A stretch of DNA of 8,191 bases from an uncultured Verrucomicrobiota bacterium (lineage in GTDB: Bacteria; Verrucomicrobiota; Kiritimatiellia; CAIVKH01). The position numbers and the translations under genes are program-made. Below the pieces are notes generated by a model. The model was not told the DNA's origin. It did no database searches and was given only the letters and a program-made list of their open reading frames with translations. The stretch covers positions 1 to 8,191 of the forward strand of contig CALBHI010000261.1 in NCBI GenBank assembly GCA_937894535.1, given 5' to 3'. This document shows positions 1 through 6,533 of the stretch, piece by piece. Every line of letters starts with the position of its first letter. Within the stretch, counting starts at the first letter, position 1.

Positions 1-328
1 CGGCATTGCCGTCGGCGAGGCCGCGGATGACGTCCTCGGCGGCCTGCTGGACGCCGGACTGTTCGGACGAGGCCCACGCCTTGGTGTCGGCGAATTTTTT
101 GCGCAAACTCTCGACATCGCCGATGCGCGGATGTGCGGCGAAGGCTTCGAGCCAGCCCGCCTCGTCGAGTGCGGCGAAGGCGGATCGGGCCCGGGCGTGC
201 ACGGCGGCGAGATCCTTGTACGGGCGCGCCACGGCCATCGCCTTGGCCCAACCGGGGCAGCCGCAGCAGCGGAAGAACAGCGCCTCGGCTTCGTCGGCGG
301 ACAAGCGGTTGAGTTCGTCGATGGTCAT
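1..328 (-). CDS. uraD: OHCU decarboxylase, C-terminus cut by window edge
   Basis: This gene encodes 2-oxo-4-hydroxy-4-carboxy-5-ureidoimidazoline (OHCU) decarboxylase, which converts the last unstable intermediate of urate oxidation to S-allantoin in the cytosol. The visible 109 residues start MTIDELNRLSADEAE. They contain the family signature AHPRIGD (residues 65-71, catalytic His66) and the SSEQSGV motif (residues 87-93, whose Glu/Gln are active-site residues in characterised UraD proteins). The family is usually about 160-170 residues, so roughly the last third lies beyond base 1. The frame stays open to the window edge and shows no defect. The ATG at 328 is the first in-frame start after the alc stop, 19 nt downstream of it; a GGGACG lies about 9 nt before the ATG as a weak ribosome site. 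It is the third gene of allB-alc-uraD, and its product is the substrate of AllB. Identity rests on the motifs and the neighbours and is secure. Confidence 0.93.
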   Translation of the reverse strand, partial: MTIDELNRLSADEAEALFFRCCGCPGWAKAMAVARPYKDLAAVHARARSAFAALDEAGWLEAFAAHPRIGDVESLRKKFADTKAWASSEQSGVQQAAEDVIRGLADGNA

Positions 329-347
329 GTGCGCAAACGTCCCGGCG

Positions 348-1334
348 TTATGATGCAATAGTGCCGCGCACGCGCAGGCGGCTAACGCCGCCGTCGGGGA
401 AGATGTTGAGTTTCAGGTGCGAAAACGGGCCTTTGCCGGTGATCTCGGCGGCGAAAAGATGCTGGTGGCTGGCCTGCAGTTTCTGGCGCGGCAGGACCTC
501 GCTCCAGGTCATGCTGTTCCAGGTGAGCAGGTCGATGTTCGTATCGGGAGCGAGGCAGCCCTCGATGGTGCAGGTATCGGGATAGTTGCCTTTGAAGTGG
601 TTGGTATCGACCTCGATCTCGTGAAGCAGGCCGGGGCGGCCGAGCTTGACAATGACCCAGTCGTAACCGGGGCCACGGCGGCGTTTGGTTTCCCAGCCAT
701 CGCCCATGTTCGCGGCGCGGCCGGGCATGATCAGGTTGTGCATCGAGCTGAAGAACATGTCGCTGCAGGCGACGGAGCGGCCGCCGTTGGCGATGGCGGC
801 GAGGTCGATCACCTCGCCGGGTTTCACCGCCGACCAGTCCTTGTGGGCCTGGCCATAGACGCGGAAGCGGGCGACGCCGCCGTCGGGATAGATGTTCAGG
901 CGCAGGTGCGTCCAGGGTTGGCGGTTGGCCACGGCGAAGAGGTTTTGCGCACCGGGGTTCAGCGGCGAGCGCGGGAGGATTTCCGTCCAAGGGCCGTCGG
1001 CGCTGTGCGCGGCTTCCACCGAGGCGAAGGCCGGGTTGTTGCCGAGGAAGTGGTTGGTGTCGATGTCGAGCCCGTGGATCACCCCGGGCAGGCCGAGCTG
1101 GAGGATGCACCAGTCATACCCGGGTGTGCGTTTACGGCGGGTTTCCCAGCCATCCATCCATTTGCCGCGTTCGGTAAACTTGTCGGCAATAAAGATGCCG
1201 CGGCCTTCCTTGAGCAGGTTCTCTTTCTCGGCAAAAAATTCGTCGCTGCAGGACAAGGCACGGCCGCCGATCTTCTCGGCGGCGAGGTCGATGAATCCGG
1301 CGAAGGCAGCGGCAGCTGAAGGGGCGTGGCTCAT
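348..1334 (-). CDS. alc: Allantoicase
   Basis: Allantoicase (allantoate amidinohydrolase, EC 3.5.3.4) hydrolyses allantoate to ureidoglycolate and urea in the cytosol. The 328-residue protein shows the family's two tandem homologous domains. Repeat 1 (about 22-161) carries SCSDEFF, MDGWETRRKR, PGYDWCILQLG, DIDTNHFLGN and LNIYPDGGVARFRV. Repeat 2 (about 184-324) carries ACSDMFF, MGDGWETKRRR, PGYDWVIVKLG, EVDTNHFKGN and LNIFPDGGVSRLRV. The length matches the family and both repeats look intact. The start at 1334 is supported by CGGAG six bases upstream. It sits 33 nt after allB, whose product is its substrate, and 19 nt before uraD. No ureidoglycolate lyase or urease gene is visible here, so the fate of the products is unknown. 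It is distinct from the AllC amidohydrolase route, which releases ammonia. Confidence 0.96.
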   Translation of the reverse strand: MSHAPSAAAAFAGFIDLAAEKIGGRALSCSDEFFAEKENLLKEGRGIFIADKFTERGKWMDGWETRRKRTPGYDWCILQLGLPGVIHGLDIDTNHFLGNNPAFASVEAAHSADGPWTEILPRSPLNPGAQNLFAVANRQPWTHLRLNIYPDGGVARFRVYGQAHKDWSAVKPGEVIDLAAIANGGRSVACSDMFFSSMHNLIMPGRAANMGDGWETKRRRGPGYDWVIVKLGRPGLLHEIEVDTNHFKGNYPDTCTIEGCLAPDTNIDLLTWNSMTWSEVLPRQKLQASHQHLFAAEITGKGPFSHLKLNIFPDGGVSRLRVRGTIAS

Positions 1335-1349
1335 GGAATACTCCGGGAA

Positions 1350-1354
1350 ATGAG
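1350..1354 (-). promoter_or_regulatory. Ribosome binding site of alc
   Basis: On the minus strand the sequence before the alc ATG reads CCCGGAGTATTCC-ATG. CGGAG lies at Shine-Dalgarno distance (about 7 nt from the start codon) and supports the start at 1334. The positions given are approximate to one or two bases. Confidence 0.5.
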
Positions 1355-1370
1355 GCGAGGCCTCGGCTCA
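1351..1370. repeat. 20-bp near-perfect palindrome at the allB/alc junction
   Basis: The sequence TGAGGCGAGGCCTCGGCTCA pairs with its own reverse complement at nine of ten positions per arm; the only mismatch is 1355/1366. The core CGAGGCCTCG (1356-1365) is a perfect palindrome. It occupies most of the 33-nt gap between allB and alc and includes the allB stop codon (1368-1370). It could be a dimeric regulator's operator or, in RNA, a short hairpin with a GGCC apex that affects alc expression. It has no U-run, so it does not look like an intrinsic terminator. Function is inferred only from symmetry and place. Confidence 0.45.
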
Positions 1371-2708
1371 AGCGCGGGCCAGCAGGCGGCCGACGCGCCA
1401 TACATCCTGATGATGCTGATCGTACACAACACGACCGCGAAGATAGGTGGTTTGCACCACGCCGACAAGCGTTTCGTTGTCGTAGGGGGTGACCTTGTGG
1501 CGGTGGTGCAGGTGCTGCCCGCGCACCGTAAAGGGCATTTCCGGATGCACGACCACAAGGTCGGCGTCGGCGCCCGGAGCGATCACGCCTTTGCGCGGAT
1601 AGAGACCGGCGAGCCGGGCCGGTGCTTCGGCCATCCAACGGGCGATGCGGGCAGGCGGTAGGCCGCGGCGGTGGCATTCGGTGAGGATGACCGGGAGGCC
1701 GAGCTGGAGGGAGGCGATACCGCCCCAGGCCTTGAAGAAGTCGCCGCCTTCGGGATCCTTCATGCCGGGCGGGCACGGGGAGTGGTCGGAGGCAATCAGG
1801 TCGATCGTCCCGGAGGCGAGCGCCGCCCACAGGGCCTCGCGGTGCGCAGCCTCGCGGATCGGCGGGGCGCATTTGTACCGGGTGTCGGCGTCGGGAATTG
1901 TTTCGGCGGTGAAGTGCAGGTAGTGCGGACAGGTTTCGACGGTGACCGGCAGGCCTTCGGCGCGGGCGGCGGCGAGAACCGGAAGGGCATCGGCGGTGGC
2001 AAGGTGGACGACGTGGACCGGGCAGCGTGTGGCGCGGCAGAGGTCGATGAGGACTTCGATGGCGTGCACCTCCCAGGCCGAGGGCCGCGAGGCGAGGTAC
2101 CGGCGGTACGAGGTGCCGGGACCGGGCGGGAGGTCCACCAGCCCGTCGAGTTCCGCATGGGCCAGCAACGGCACGCCCCGGGCGGCGAGCAACGGCATCG
2201 CGGCGGCGAGATCGCGGGCCGCCGCGGCGGGAAATTCCGGGATGCCCGAATAGACCATGAATGCTTTTGCGCCAAGCACACCGGCGTCGAGCAGCGCGGG
2301 CAGGTCGCGGTCATTGCCGGGAACCACCCCGGCATGGAAGCCGACATCGACGGCGAGTTTTCCGGTGGTCGCGGCCTGCTTGGCGCGCAAGGCGTCGAGG
2401 GTGGTGGTAACCGGGTCGCTGTTCAGCGGCATGTCCACCAGGGTGGTGATGCCGCCGGCGGCGGCGGCAGCGGTGGCGGTGGCGAAACCTTCCCATTCGG
2501 TGCGGCCGGGTTCATTGATATGAACATGGGTATCGACCAGTCCGGGAAAAACCCATGCGTCGCCGACGTCGGTGACCGGCACGGCGGGTAGCGCGTCGCC
2601 GTGGTTGATCACCGCGACGATGGTTTCGCCGCGCACGAGGATGGATCCGTCGATGACCGCTTCCCCCGCGACAATGTTCCGGCTTCGCAACAGAAATTCA
2701 TGGTGCAT
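1368..2708 (-). CDS. allB: Allantoinase
   Basis: Allantoinase (EC 3.5.2.5) opens the hydantoin ring of allantoin to give allantoate. It is a cytosolic binuclear-metal amidohydrolase of the cyclic amidohydrolase group. The 446-residue protein is full length for the family. Metal-site residues are visible in order: DTHVHINEPGR (His61, His63), GAKAFMVYSG with the lysine expected to be carboxylated (Lys148), LLAHAEL (His184), VHVVHLA (His235) and ASDHSPC (Asp308). ETCPHYL (259-264) and the DMPLN segment (92-96) are typical of allantoinases rather than dihydroorotases. I chose ATG 2708 because AGGGGA lies seven bases upstream. The frame stays open further upstream to 2891, but that part lies inside eboE and has no family match. 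The gene follows eboE by 50 nt, with its own promoter-like sequence in that gap, and leads alc and uraD. Confidence 0.96.
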   Translation of the reverse strand: MHHEFLLRSRNIVAGEAVIDGSILVRGETIVAVINHGDALPAVPVTDVGDAWVFPGLVDTHVHINEPGRTEWEGFATATAAAAAGGITTLVDMPLNSDPVTTTLDALRAKQAATTGKLAVDVGFHAGVVPGNDRDLPALLDAGVLGAKAFMVYSGIPEFPAAAARDLAAAMPLLAARGVPLLAHAELDGLVDLPPGPGTSYRRYLASRPSAWEVHAIEVLIDLCRATRCPVHVVHLATADALPVLAAARAEGLPVTVETCPHYLHFTAETIPDADTRYKCAPPIREAAHREALWAALASGTIDLIASDHSPCPPGMKDPEGGDFFKAWGGIASLQLGLPVILTECHRRGLPPARIARWMAEAPARLAGLYPRKGVIAPGADADLVVVHPEMPFTVRGQHLHHRHKVTPYDNETLVGVVQTTYLRGRVVYDQHHQDVWRVGRLLARA

Positions 2709-2715
2709 GTGATGG

Positions 2716-2721
2716 TCCCCT
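2716..2721 (-). promoter_or_regulatory. Ribosome binding site deciding the allB start
   Basis: On the minus strand AGGGGA is followed by seven bases and then the ATG at 2708. This good Shine-Dalgarno site favours the 446-residue allantoinase over the long upstream extension that overlaps eboE. Confidence 0.7.
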
Positions 2722-2733
2722 GCCCGGCCGCTT

Positions 2734-2762
2734 ACGATACGTGAAGCACGGGGGCGGGTCAA
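2734..2762 (-). promoter_or_regulatory. Candidate sigma-70-type promoter of allB-alc-uraD
   Basis: On the minus strand TTGACC (2762-2757) is followed by exactly 17 bases and then TATCGT (2739-2734). The -35 box matches TTGACA at five of six positions and the -10 box matches TATAAT at four of six. The -35 overlaps the eboE stop codon. A transcript would start near 2727, leaving a leader of about 19 nt that contains the allB ribosome site. The layout implies that the ureide genes can be expressed without the upstream eboDE pair. It is predicted from sequence only. Confidence 0.55.
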
Positions 2763-3919
2763 TGGGCGCTGCCGCCCAACCGGTCGAGTACCCACGCGAG
2801 TTCGCGGTTCATCATGGCTTCGCGGGAGGGGGCGGCGAGGCCGGGCGGGAACACATCGTAGGTGTAGGTCTCGACTTCGAGGTGGGGGCATAAACCGCCA
2901 GCAAGGGCGCGCCAGAAGGCGGGGGTCATGGTGCCGCGGGTCGAGCCGAGGTGATCGTCACCCGCCCAGTCGAGCGGGACGTGGTAGTGGATGCGCCATG
3001 CCGCGCAGGCCGCTGCGGCAGGATCGGCCAGCGCTGCGCCAAGATCGGGCCAGCGCAGCACCTTTCCCTCGCATTGGGCGGCGGTCTGATGGAAATAGAC
3101 CGGCTCTTCGAACGGCGCGAGGCGTTGGCGCACGGCATTATCCGCGGGATGGGTGGCGACCAGTGCGGCGCTGAGTTGGATCTTTGCCACCCGTACCCCG
3201 GCGGCCCGGTAGGCGTTCAGCGCATCGAGCGGATCCTCGAACGCGAGGGCTGCGTGGCAGGTGTCCAGGCAGACACCGATGCGTCGCCGTACGACGTCGC
3301 GTTGATCCACGGAAGCCGAGGCGATCAACCGCTCAAAAAAACGCAGGGTTTGTAAGGTCGTTTCCAACGCGCACCACGGTTCCGGTTCGAGGGCGAGGAC
3401 CAGGTCGGCACCGGTGGTGTTGGCGAGTTCCTCGACGTGCATGGCGCAGGCCACCAGGTTCCGCATGGCCCGCGTGGTCGCCTGCTCGACGGAATCCGCA
3501 TCAGGATAATCCGGCGCATACCACAGCGGAACCGTGGAGATACTGCCCACCTGACCCGCGGGCACCCAGGTGGCGAGCAAGGTGGCAAGCTGCCGGGTGT
3601 AGGCGAGGCGCTCCGGCTGCGTCCAATCGGGCCGGTACACCGAAGCCTTGACCGGGGTGCCGTGAAATGGACCGTAGGGAAACCCATTGATCGTGATCAC
3701 ATACCGTTCGTGATCGGTGCACCACCGCGCGAAGGAGGCGGCGGCATCGTGACAACTGGCTTCGGCCGCGGCTTGGGCACCGAGGCGGAGGCCGAGCGCG
3801 GCGGGTATCCGGGGCGGATGCCAGTCCGCGACGGCGCGGACCTGGTCGGCGAACGATTCCCCGGCGGCGACATTCAGGCAGTAGGTCAGGTGAACCGGGG
3901 GATGTCGGTTGAGCTGCAT
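2759..3919 (-). CDS. eboE: EboE-like TIM-barrel metabolite traffic protein
   Basis: The product is a xylose isomerase/sugar phosphate isomerase-like TIM-barrel protein of the EboE type. Ebo proteins are linked to the traffic of secondary-metabolite precursors to the periplasm (scytonemin monomer in cyanobacteria) and to an anti-grazing cluster in Pseudomonas; EboE's exact reaction is not known. The 386 residues open with HLTYCLNVAAGESF (10-23), a hallmark of the family, then GLRLGAQAAAE, TINGFPYGPFHG (76-87) and VKASVYRPDW. Later come ALEPEP (176-181), CLDTCHAAL (217-225), KIQLS (246-250), HYHVPLD (311-317) and LEVETYTYDVFP (347-358); their acidic and His residues are placed like the metal ligands of this fold. 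The frame is open upstream to 4252, but that part lies over eboD. ATG 4 nt past the eboD stop gives a family-like N-terminus. No clear Shine-Dalgarno site is present, so translation is probably coupled to eboD. Confidence 0.88.
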   Translation of the reverse strand: MQLNRHPPVHLTYCLNVAAGESFADQVRAVADWHPPRIPAALGLRLGAQAAAEASCHDAAASFARWCTDHERYVITINGFPYGPFHGTPVKASVYRPDWTQPERLAYTRQLATLLATWVPAGQVGSISTVPLWYAPDYPDADSVEQATTRAMRNLVACAMHVEELANTTGADLVLALEPEPWCALETTLQTLRFFERLIASASVDQRDVVRRRIGVCLDTCHAALAFEDPLDALNAYRAAGVRVAKIQLSAALVATHPADNAVRQRLAPFEEPVYFHQTAAQCEGKVLRWPDLGAALADPAAAACAAWRIHYHVPLDWAGDDHLGSTRGTMTPAFWRALAGGLCPHLEVETYTYDVFPPGLAAPSREAMMNRELAWVLDRLGGSAH

Positions 3920-3923
3920 GGAC

Positions 3924-5102
3924 TCAGGAAGCGCGGGCCAGGGCGCGCTGGTGCAACGAAACGACGGCCGCCGTGAGCTGCGCTTCGTCCATGTCGGCAA
4001 CATCGGCACAGGCACCGATCGCGGTCGGGAGGGTGATCGACAGGGCACCGCCAAGGTGCTCGCGGAAGGCGGCGAGGCCGAGCAGCACTTCGAGGCGTCC
4101 GTCGGGCAGGCGGCGCGCGAGGGCGGCATCCCAGAGGGCGAACCCCGCCGCGGTGAGGCCGTCGTGCAGGGCATCGGCGGCAGCCTGCGGAAGCCGGCCG
4201 ATGCGTACGGCGTATTCCGTGTCGAGCAGGATGCCGATGGCCACCGCGGCACCGTGGCCGAGGCGGTAACCGGTCATGCGTTCGAGTTGATGGGCCGACC
4301 AATGGCCGAAATCGAGGGGGCGGGCCCGGCCGAATTCAAAAGGGTCGCCGCTTTCGCGGATATGCTGAAGGTGCAATGCGGCGCAGCGGTAGATCAAGGC
4401 ATCCATGGCATCGACATCGCGGGCGGCGAGCGCGGCGGCCTGTTCAACCAGCCAGTGGAAAAAAGCGGCATCCTTGATCATCGCCACCTTGAAGGCCTCG
4501 GCGATGCCGGCGCGCCACTCGGCGTCGGGCAACGCGGCGAGGAATTGCCGGTCGTTGATCACCGCGAACGGCGGGGCAAAGGTGCCGAGGTAGTTTTTCC
4601 CGGCGGGATCGTTGATCGCGGTCTTGACCCCCACCCCGCCGTCGTTCTGCGACAACACGGTGGTGGGCAACCGGACCAGCCGCACGCCGCGGTGGACCAG
4701 CGAGGCGGCGTAGCCGACCGCATCCAGCACGGCCCCGCCGCCGATGGCCAGCACGAAGGCGTGGCGGTCCAGGCGGGCATCGGCGAACCGGCGGATCAAG
4801 GCCTCCACGGCGGGCCGGTTCGATTTCAGGGGTTCACCGCCAGGGACGATCACGGGATCGTCGGCGAGCAGGGCATCGGCCAGGTGGTGGCGGAGGTAGG
4901 CGGCGATTCGTTCACCCAGCGAAGGAAAGGCCTTCGCCACCCCGGCATCGATCACGGCGACCAACCGGACCGGTTCCGGACCAGCCGTGCCACGCCGCAG
5001 TACATCGCGCAAGGAGGGATTCGCCGGATCGGTCACATCACAGGTGAACACCACGGGGTAGTGGTATCGCACCTGGAACTGCTGTTCGATGATCCGGTTC
5101 AT
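3924..5102 (-). CDS. eboD: EboD-like 3-dehydroquinate synthase / sugar phosphate cyclase
   Basis: This is a member of the 3-dehydroquinate synthase/sedoheptulose-7-phosphate cyclase superfamily, NAD- and metal-dependent enzymes that cyclise a sugar phosphate. The 392-residue protein shows PGGEPLKS (87-94), the NAD-binding AIGGGAVLDAVGYAAS (119-134), LPTTVLSQNDGGVGVKTAIN (145-164), EAFKVAMIKD (202-211), RPLDFGHWSAH (261-271) and LGHGAAVAIGI (281-291). Glu202, His267 and His283 are the likely metal ligands. The partner eboE four bases downstream, the Ebo-type N-terminus (QQFQVRYHYPVVFTCDV) and the longer length than typical AroB point to EboD rather than the shikimate-pathway enzyme. Its actual substrate is not known. 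The frame is open to 5180, but family similarity begins at MNRIIEQQF, so I use ATG 5102. A -10-like box eight bases before it suggests a leaderless message. Confidence 0.85.
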   Translation of the reverse strand: MNRIIEQQFQVRYHYPVVFTCDVTDPANPSLRDVLRRGTAGPEPVRLVAVIDAGVAKAFPSLGERIAAYLRHHLADALLADDPVIVPGGEPLKSNRPAVEALIRRFADARLDRHAFVLAIGGGAVLDAVGYAASLVHRGVRLVRLPTTVLSQNDGGVGVKTAINDPAGKNYLGTFAPPFAVINDRQFLAALPDAEWRAGIAEAFKVAMIKDAAFFHWLVEQAAALAARDVDAMDALIYRCAALHLQHIRESGDPFEFGRARPLDFGHWSAHQLERMTGYRLGHGAAVAIGILLDTEYAVRIGRLPQAAADALHDGLTAAGFALWDAALARRLPDGRLEVLLGLAAFREHLGGALSITLPTAIGACADVADMDEAQLTAAVVSLHQRALARAS

Positions 5103-5110
5103 GGGGAGGC

Positions 5111-5139
5111 AGCATACCGCACCCGTTCCGGAAAAACAA
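5111..5139 (-). promoter_or_regulatory. Candidate promoter of eboDE, possibly leaderless
   Basis: On the minus strand TTGTTT (5139-5134), a 17-base spacer and TATGCT (5116-5111) form a weak sigma-70-like promoter. The boxes match consensus at three and four of six positions. The -10 ends eight bases before the eboD ATG, so transcription would begin at or within a base or two of the start codon. There is no Shine-Dalgarno sequence (CCTCCCC precedes the ATG), which agrees with a leaderless mRNA. Confidence 0.4.
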
Positions 5140-5169
5140 ACGGTCTGCATCGGACGGACGGTTGCCCCG

Positions 5170-5198
5170 TTGACCCGCACGCCGGATGTCCCTATACA
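5170..5198 (+). promoter_or_regulatory. Candidate strong promoter of the plus-strand operon
   Basis: TTGACC (5170-5175), a 17-base spacer and TATACA (5193-5198) match the sigma-70 consensus at five of six and four of six positions. It is the best promoter-like sequence I see in the window. The -10 ends seven bases before ATG 5206, so the expected start of transcription falls on or next to the methyltransferase start codon. This predicts a leaderless message. It is divergent from, and about 55 bp away from, the eboDE promoter candidate. Confidence 0.6.
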
Positions 5199-5205
5199 TC
5201 GCAGG

Positions 5206-5871
5206 ATGCAACGGATACCAGAACCCGAACTGATGGACGAGGCCGGTCAGGCCATGGCCTATGCGCACGCCGATTTCGAGGCGCCACACGCCCGGTTCAT
5301 CGAACTCTTCCGGGCCTCGTTCCCCGAATGGCCCGGCGAAGGCCAGGTGCTCGATCTCGGATGCGGTCCGGGTGACATCGCGGTGCGGTTTGCGCGGGCC
5401 TACCCGGAGGTGACCGTCGATGGCATCGATGGCGCGGAGGCGATGCTGGCCGCAGGCCGGTGCGTGTTCGCCCACGACCCGCACTTCAACGCCAGCGTGC
5501 GCCTGCACAAGGTGCGGTTGCCGCAGGAACAGCCTCCTCGCCGCGACTACGATGCCGCGATCAGCAACAGCCTGTTGCATCACCTGCACGATCCGATGGT
5601 ATTGTGGAACGCCATCGCCGCGTTCACCCGGCCGGGGGCGCCGGTGTTCGTGATCGACTTGATGCGGCCCGGCAGCCGCGAGGAGGCGGCGGCCCTGCAA
5701 CGGCACCATGTCGGCGGCGAACCGGAGGTGTTGCAGCGCGACTTTTTCAACTCCCTGCTGGCGGCGTTTACGGTCAGCGAGGTTGCTGATCAACTGCGCG
5801 AGGCGGGACTGGGCCACCTGTCGGTCGAGGCGATCAGTGACCGGCACGTGATGGTGAAGGGATGGCGGTAA
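5206..5871 (+). CDS. Class I SAM-dependent methyltransferase
   Basis: This is a cytosolic S-adenosylmethionine-dependent methyltransferase of the Rossmann (class I) fold; its substrate is unknown. The 221-residue protein opens with RIPEPELMDEAGQAMAYAHADF, which I take to be a conserved N-terminus of this subfamily. Then follow motif I VLDLGCGPGDIAV (48-60), the acidic end of strand 2 in VDGIDGAEAML (71-81, Asp75), motif IV DAAISNSLLHHLHDP (116-130), post-motif PGAPVFVIDLMRP (143-155) and a C-terminal strand HVMVKGW. The motifs for SAM binding are intact. Although the frame is open from 5089, the start at 5206 fits the conserved N-terminus and the promoter seven bases upstream. No usable Shine-Dalgarno is present (GCAGG abuts the ATG). 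It leads a tight plus-strand operon with a phosphatase, a flavin reductase and an ApbE-like lipoprotein, which does not reveal the substrate. Confidence 0.88.
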   Translation: MQRIPEPELMDEAGQAMAYAHADFEAPHARFIELFRASFPEWPGEGQVLDLGCGPGDIAVRFARAYPEVTVDGIDGAEAMLAAGRCVFAHDPHFNASVRLHKVRLPQEQPPRRDYDAAISNSLLHHLHDPMVLWNAIAAFTRPGAPVFVIDLMRPGSREEAAALQRHHVGGEPEVLQRDFFNSLLAAFTVSEVADQLREAGLGHLSVEAISDRHVMVKGWR

Positions 5872-5873
5872 GC

Positions 5874-6533
5874 ATGCATAAGGCGGCGATCTTTGATCTG
5901 GATGGCACCTTGATCGACTCGTTGCGCGACATCGGCGAGGCGATGAACCGCACGCTGGAAGCGATGGGATATCCGGCACATGCGATGGAGAAGTACAACT
6001 ACTTTGTCGGCGACGGCGTCAAACAATTGGTCCAGCGGGCCTTGCCTCCGGATCACCGGGATGAGCGCACGGTGGCGGATTTCCTCGTCGCCTACCGCTC
6101 GGATTACGGGAAAAACTGGCGGGTGCATACGCGGCCCTACCCGGGCATTTCCGAACTGCTGCGAACCCTGGTGGCGCGGGGCATCCCGCTCGGGGTCCTG
6201 TCGAACAAACCGGATGCGGTGACCTGCCGGTGCGTGGAGTCTTTCTTCCCGGACATTCCGTTTATCGCCGTGGCCGGGCAGAAGGAAGACGTGCCCAAGA
6301 AGCCCGATCCGACGGCGGCGCTGGCCATCGCGGCCGGCATGTTGTTGGCGCCGGAGCAGTGTGTCTTCGTCGGCGACACCGCGACGGACATGCAGACCGC
6401 GACGGCGGCCGGGATGTTTCCCGCCGGGGTGACCTGGGGATTCCGTCCGCGGGAGGAGCTGATCGACCATGGGGCGCGGCTGCTCGCGGACCGGCCCGAA
6501 GCGTTGCTCGGTTTGTTCGGGGAGCCGGCATGA
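5874..6533 (+). CDS. HAD-superfamily phosphatase, phosphoglycolate phosphatase-like
   Basis: A haloacid dehalogenase-type Mg-dependent phosphatase of subfamily IA, closest in look to Gph (phosphoglycolate phosphatase). The 219-residue protein has motif I FDLDGTLIDS (7-16; nucleophile Asp8, acid/base Asp10), a helical cap (about 17-88), motif II VLSNKP (108-113), motif III lysine in KKPDP (142-146) and motif IV VGDTATDM (166-173; Asp168, Asp172). The end GVTWGFRPREEL is typical of Gph-like proteins. All catalytic residues are present. Related enzymes often act on other small phosphates, so the substrate is open. I use ATG 5874, two bases after the methyltransferase stop, because GGCGGT precedes it. 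ATG 5862 (four residues longer, overlapping the methyltransferase by ten bases) is also possible but has its purine run directly against the start codon. Its stop overlaps the next start as ATGA. Confidence 0.88.
   Translation: MHKAAIFDLDGTLIDSLRDIGEAMNRTLEAMGYPAHAMEKYNYFVGDGVKQLVQRALPPDHRDERTVADFLVAYRSDYGKNWRVHTRPYPGISELLRTLVARGIPLGVLSNKPDAVTCRCVESFFPDIPFIAVAGQKEDVPKKPDPTAALAIAAGMLLAPEQCVFVGDTATDMQTATAAGMFPAGVTWGFRPREELIDHGARLLADRPEALLGLFGEPA
6519..6524 (+). promoter_or_regulatory. Ribosome binding site of the reductase gene
   Basis: GGGGAG followed by CCGGC and ATG 6530 is a strong Shine-Dalgarno site inside the end of the phosphatase gene. It fixes the reductase start at the ATGA overlap, rather than in the longer open frame that runs back to 6230. 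Confidence 0.7.

Noticed and set aside
417..1319. A 300-codon plus-strand open frame opposite alc, and a similar 306-codon one opposite allB at 1671-2591
   Set aside because: Both lie wholly antisense to well-recognised enzymes and show no motifs or credible start context; they are GC-driven shadows.
2731..2746. Imperfect inverted repeat CTTACGATACGTGAAG in the eboE-allB gap
   Set aside because: Only short arms pair (ACG/CGT plus a few scattered bases), and the stretch is better explained as the -10 region of the allB promoter.
2709..2891. N-terminal extension of allB back into eboE
   Set aside because: The extra residues are Arg/Pro-rich with no allantoinase similarity, and a good Shine-Dalgarno precedes the internal ATG at 2708.
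3920..4252. N-terminal extension of eboE across the end of eboD
   Set aside because: The family-typical N-terminus begins at ATG 3919, and the upstream residues are the out-of-frame reading of eboD.
5148..5162. Short direct repeat of CGGA (CGGACGGACGG) between the divergent promoters
   Set aside because: It is too short and GC-rich to tell from chance, and no second copy or spacing pattern suggests an operator.
5089..5205. Upstream start for the methyltransferase at 5089
   Set aside because: It would overlap eboD and place the promoter inside the gene. The extra residues have no methyltransferase similarity, and the conserved N-terminus starts at 5206.
3909..5375. A long plus-strand open frame (488 codons) opposite eboD
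   Set aside because: Its translation is Gly/Arg/His/Gln-rich, low in complexity and has no family motifs. It is an antisense by-product of the high-GC codon use of eboD and runs into the methyltransferase gene in another frame.
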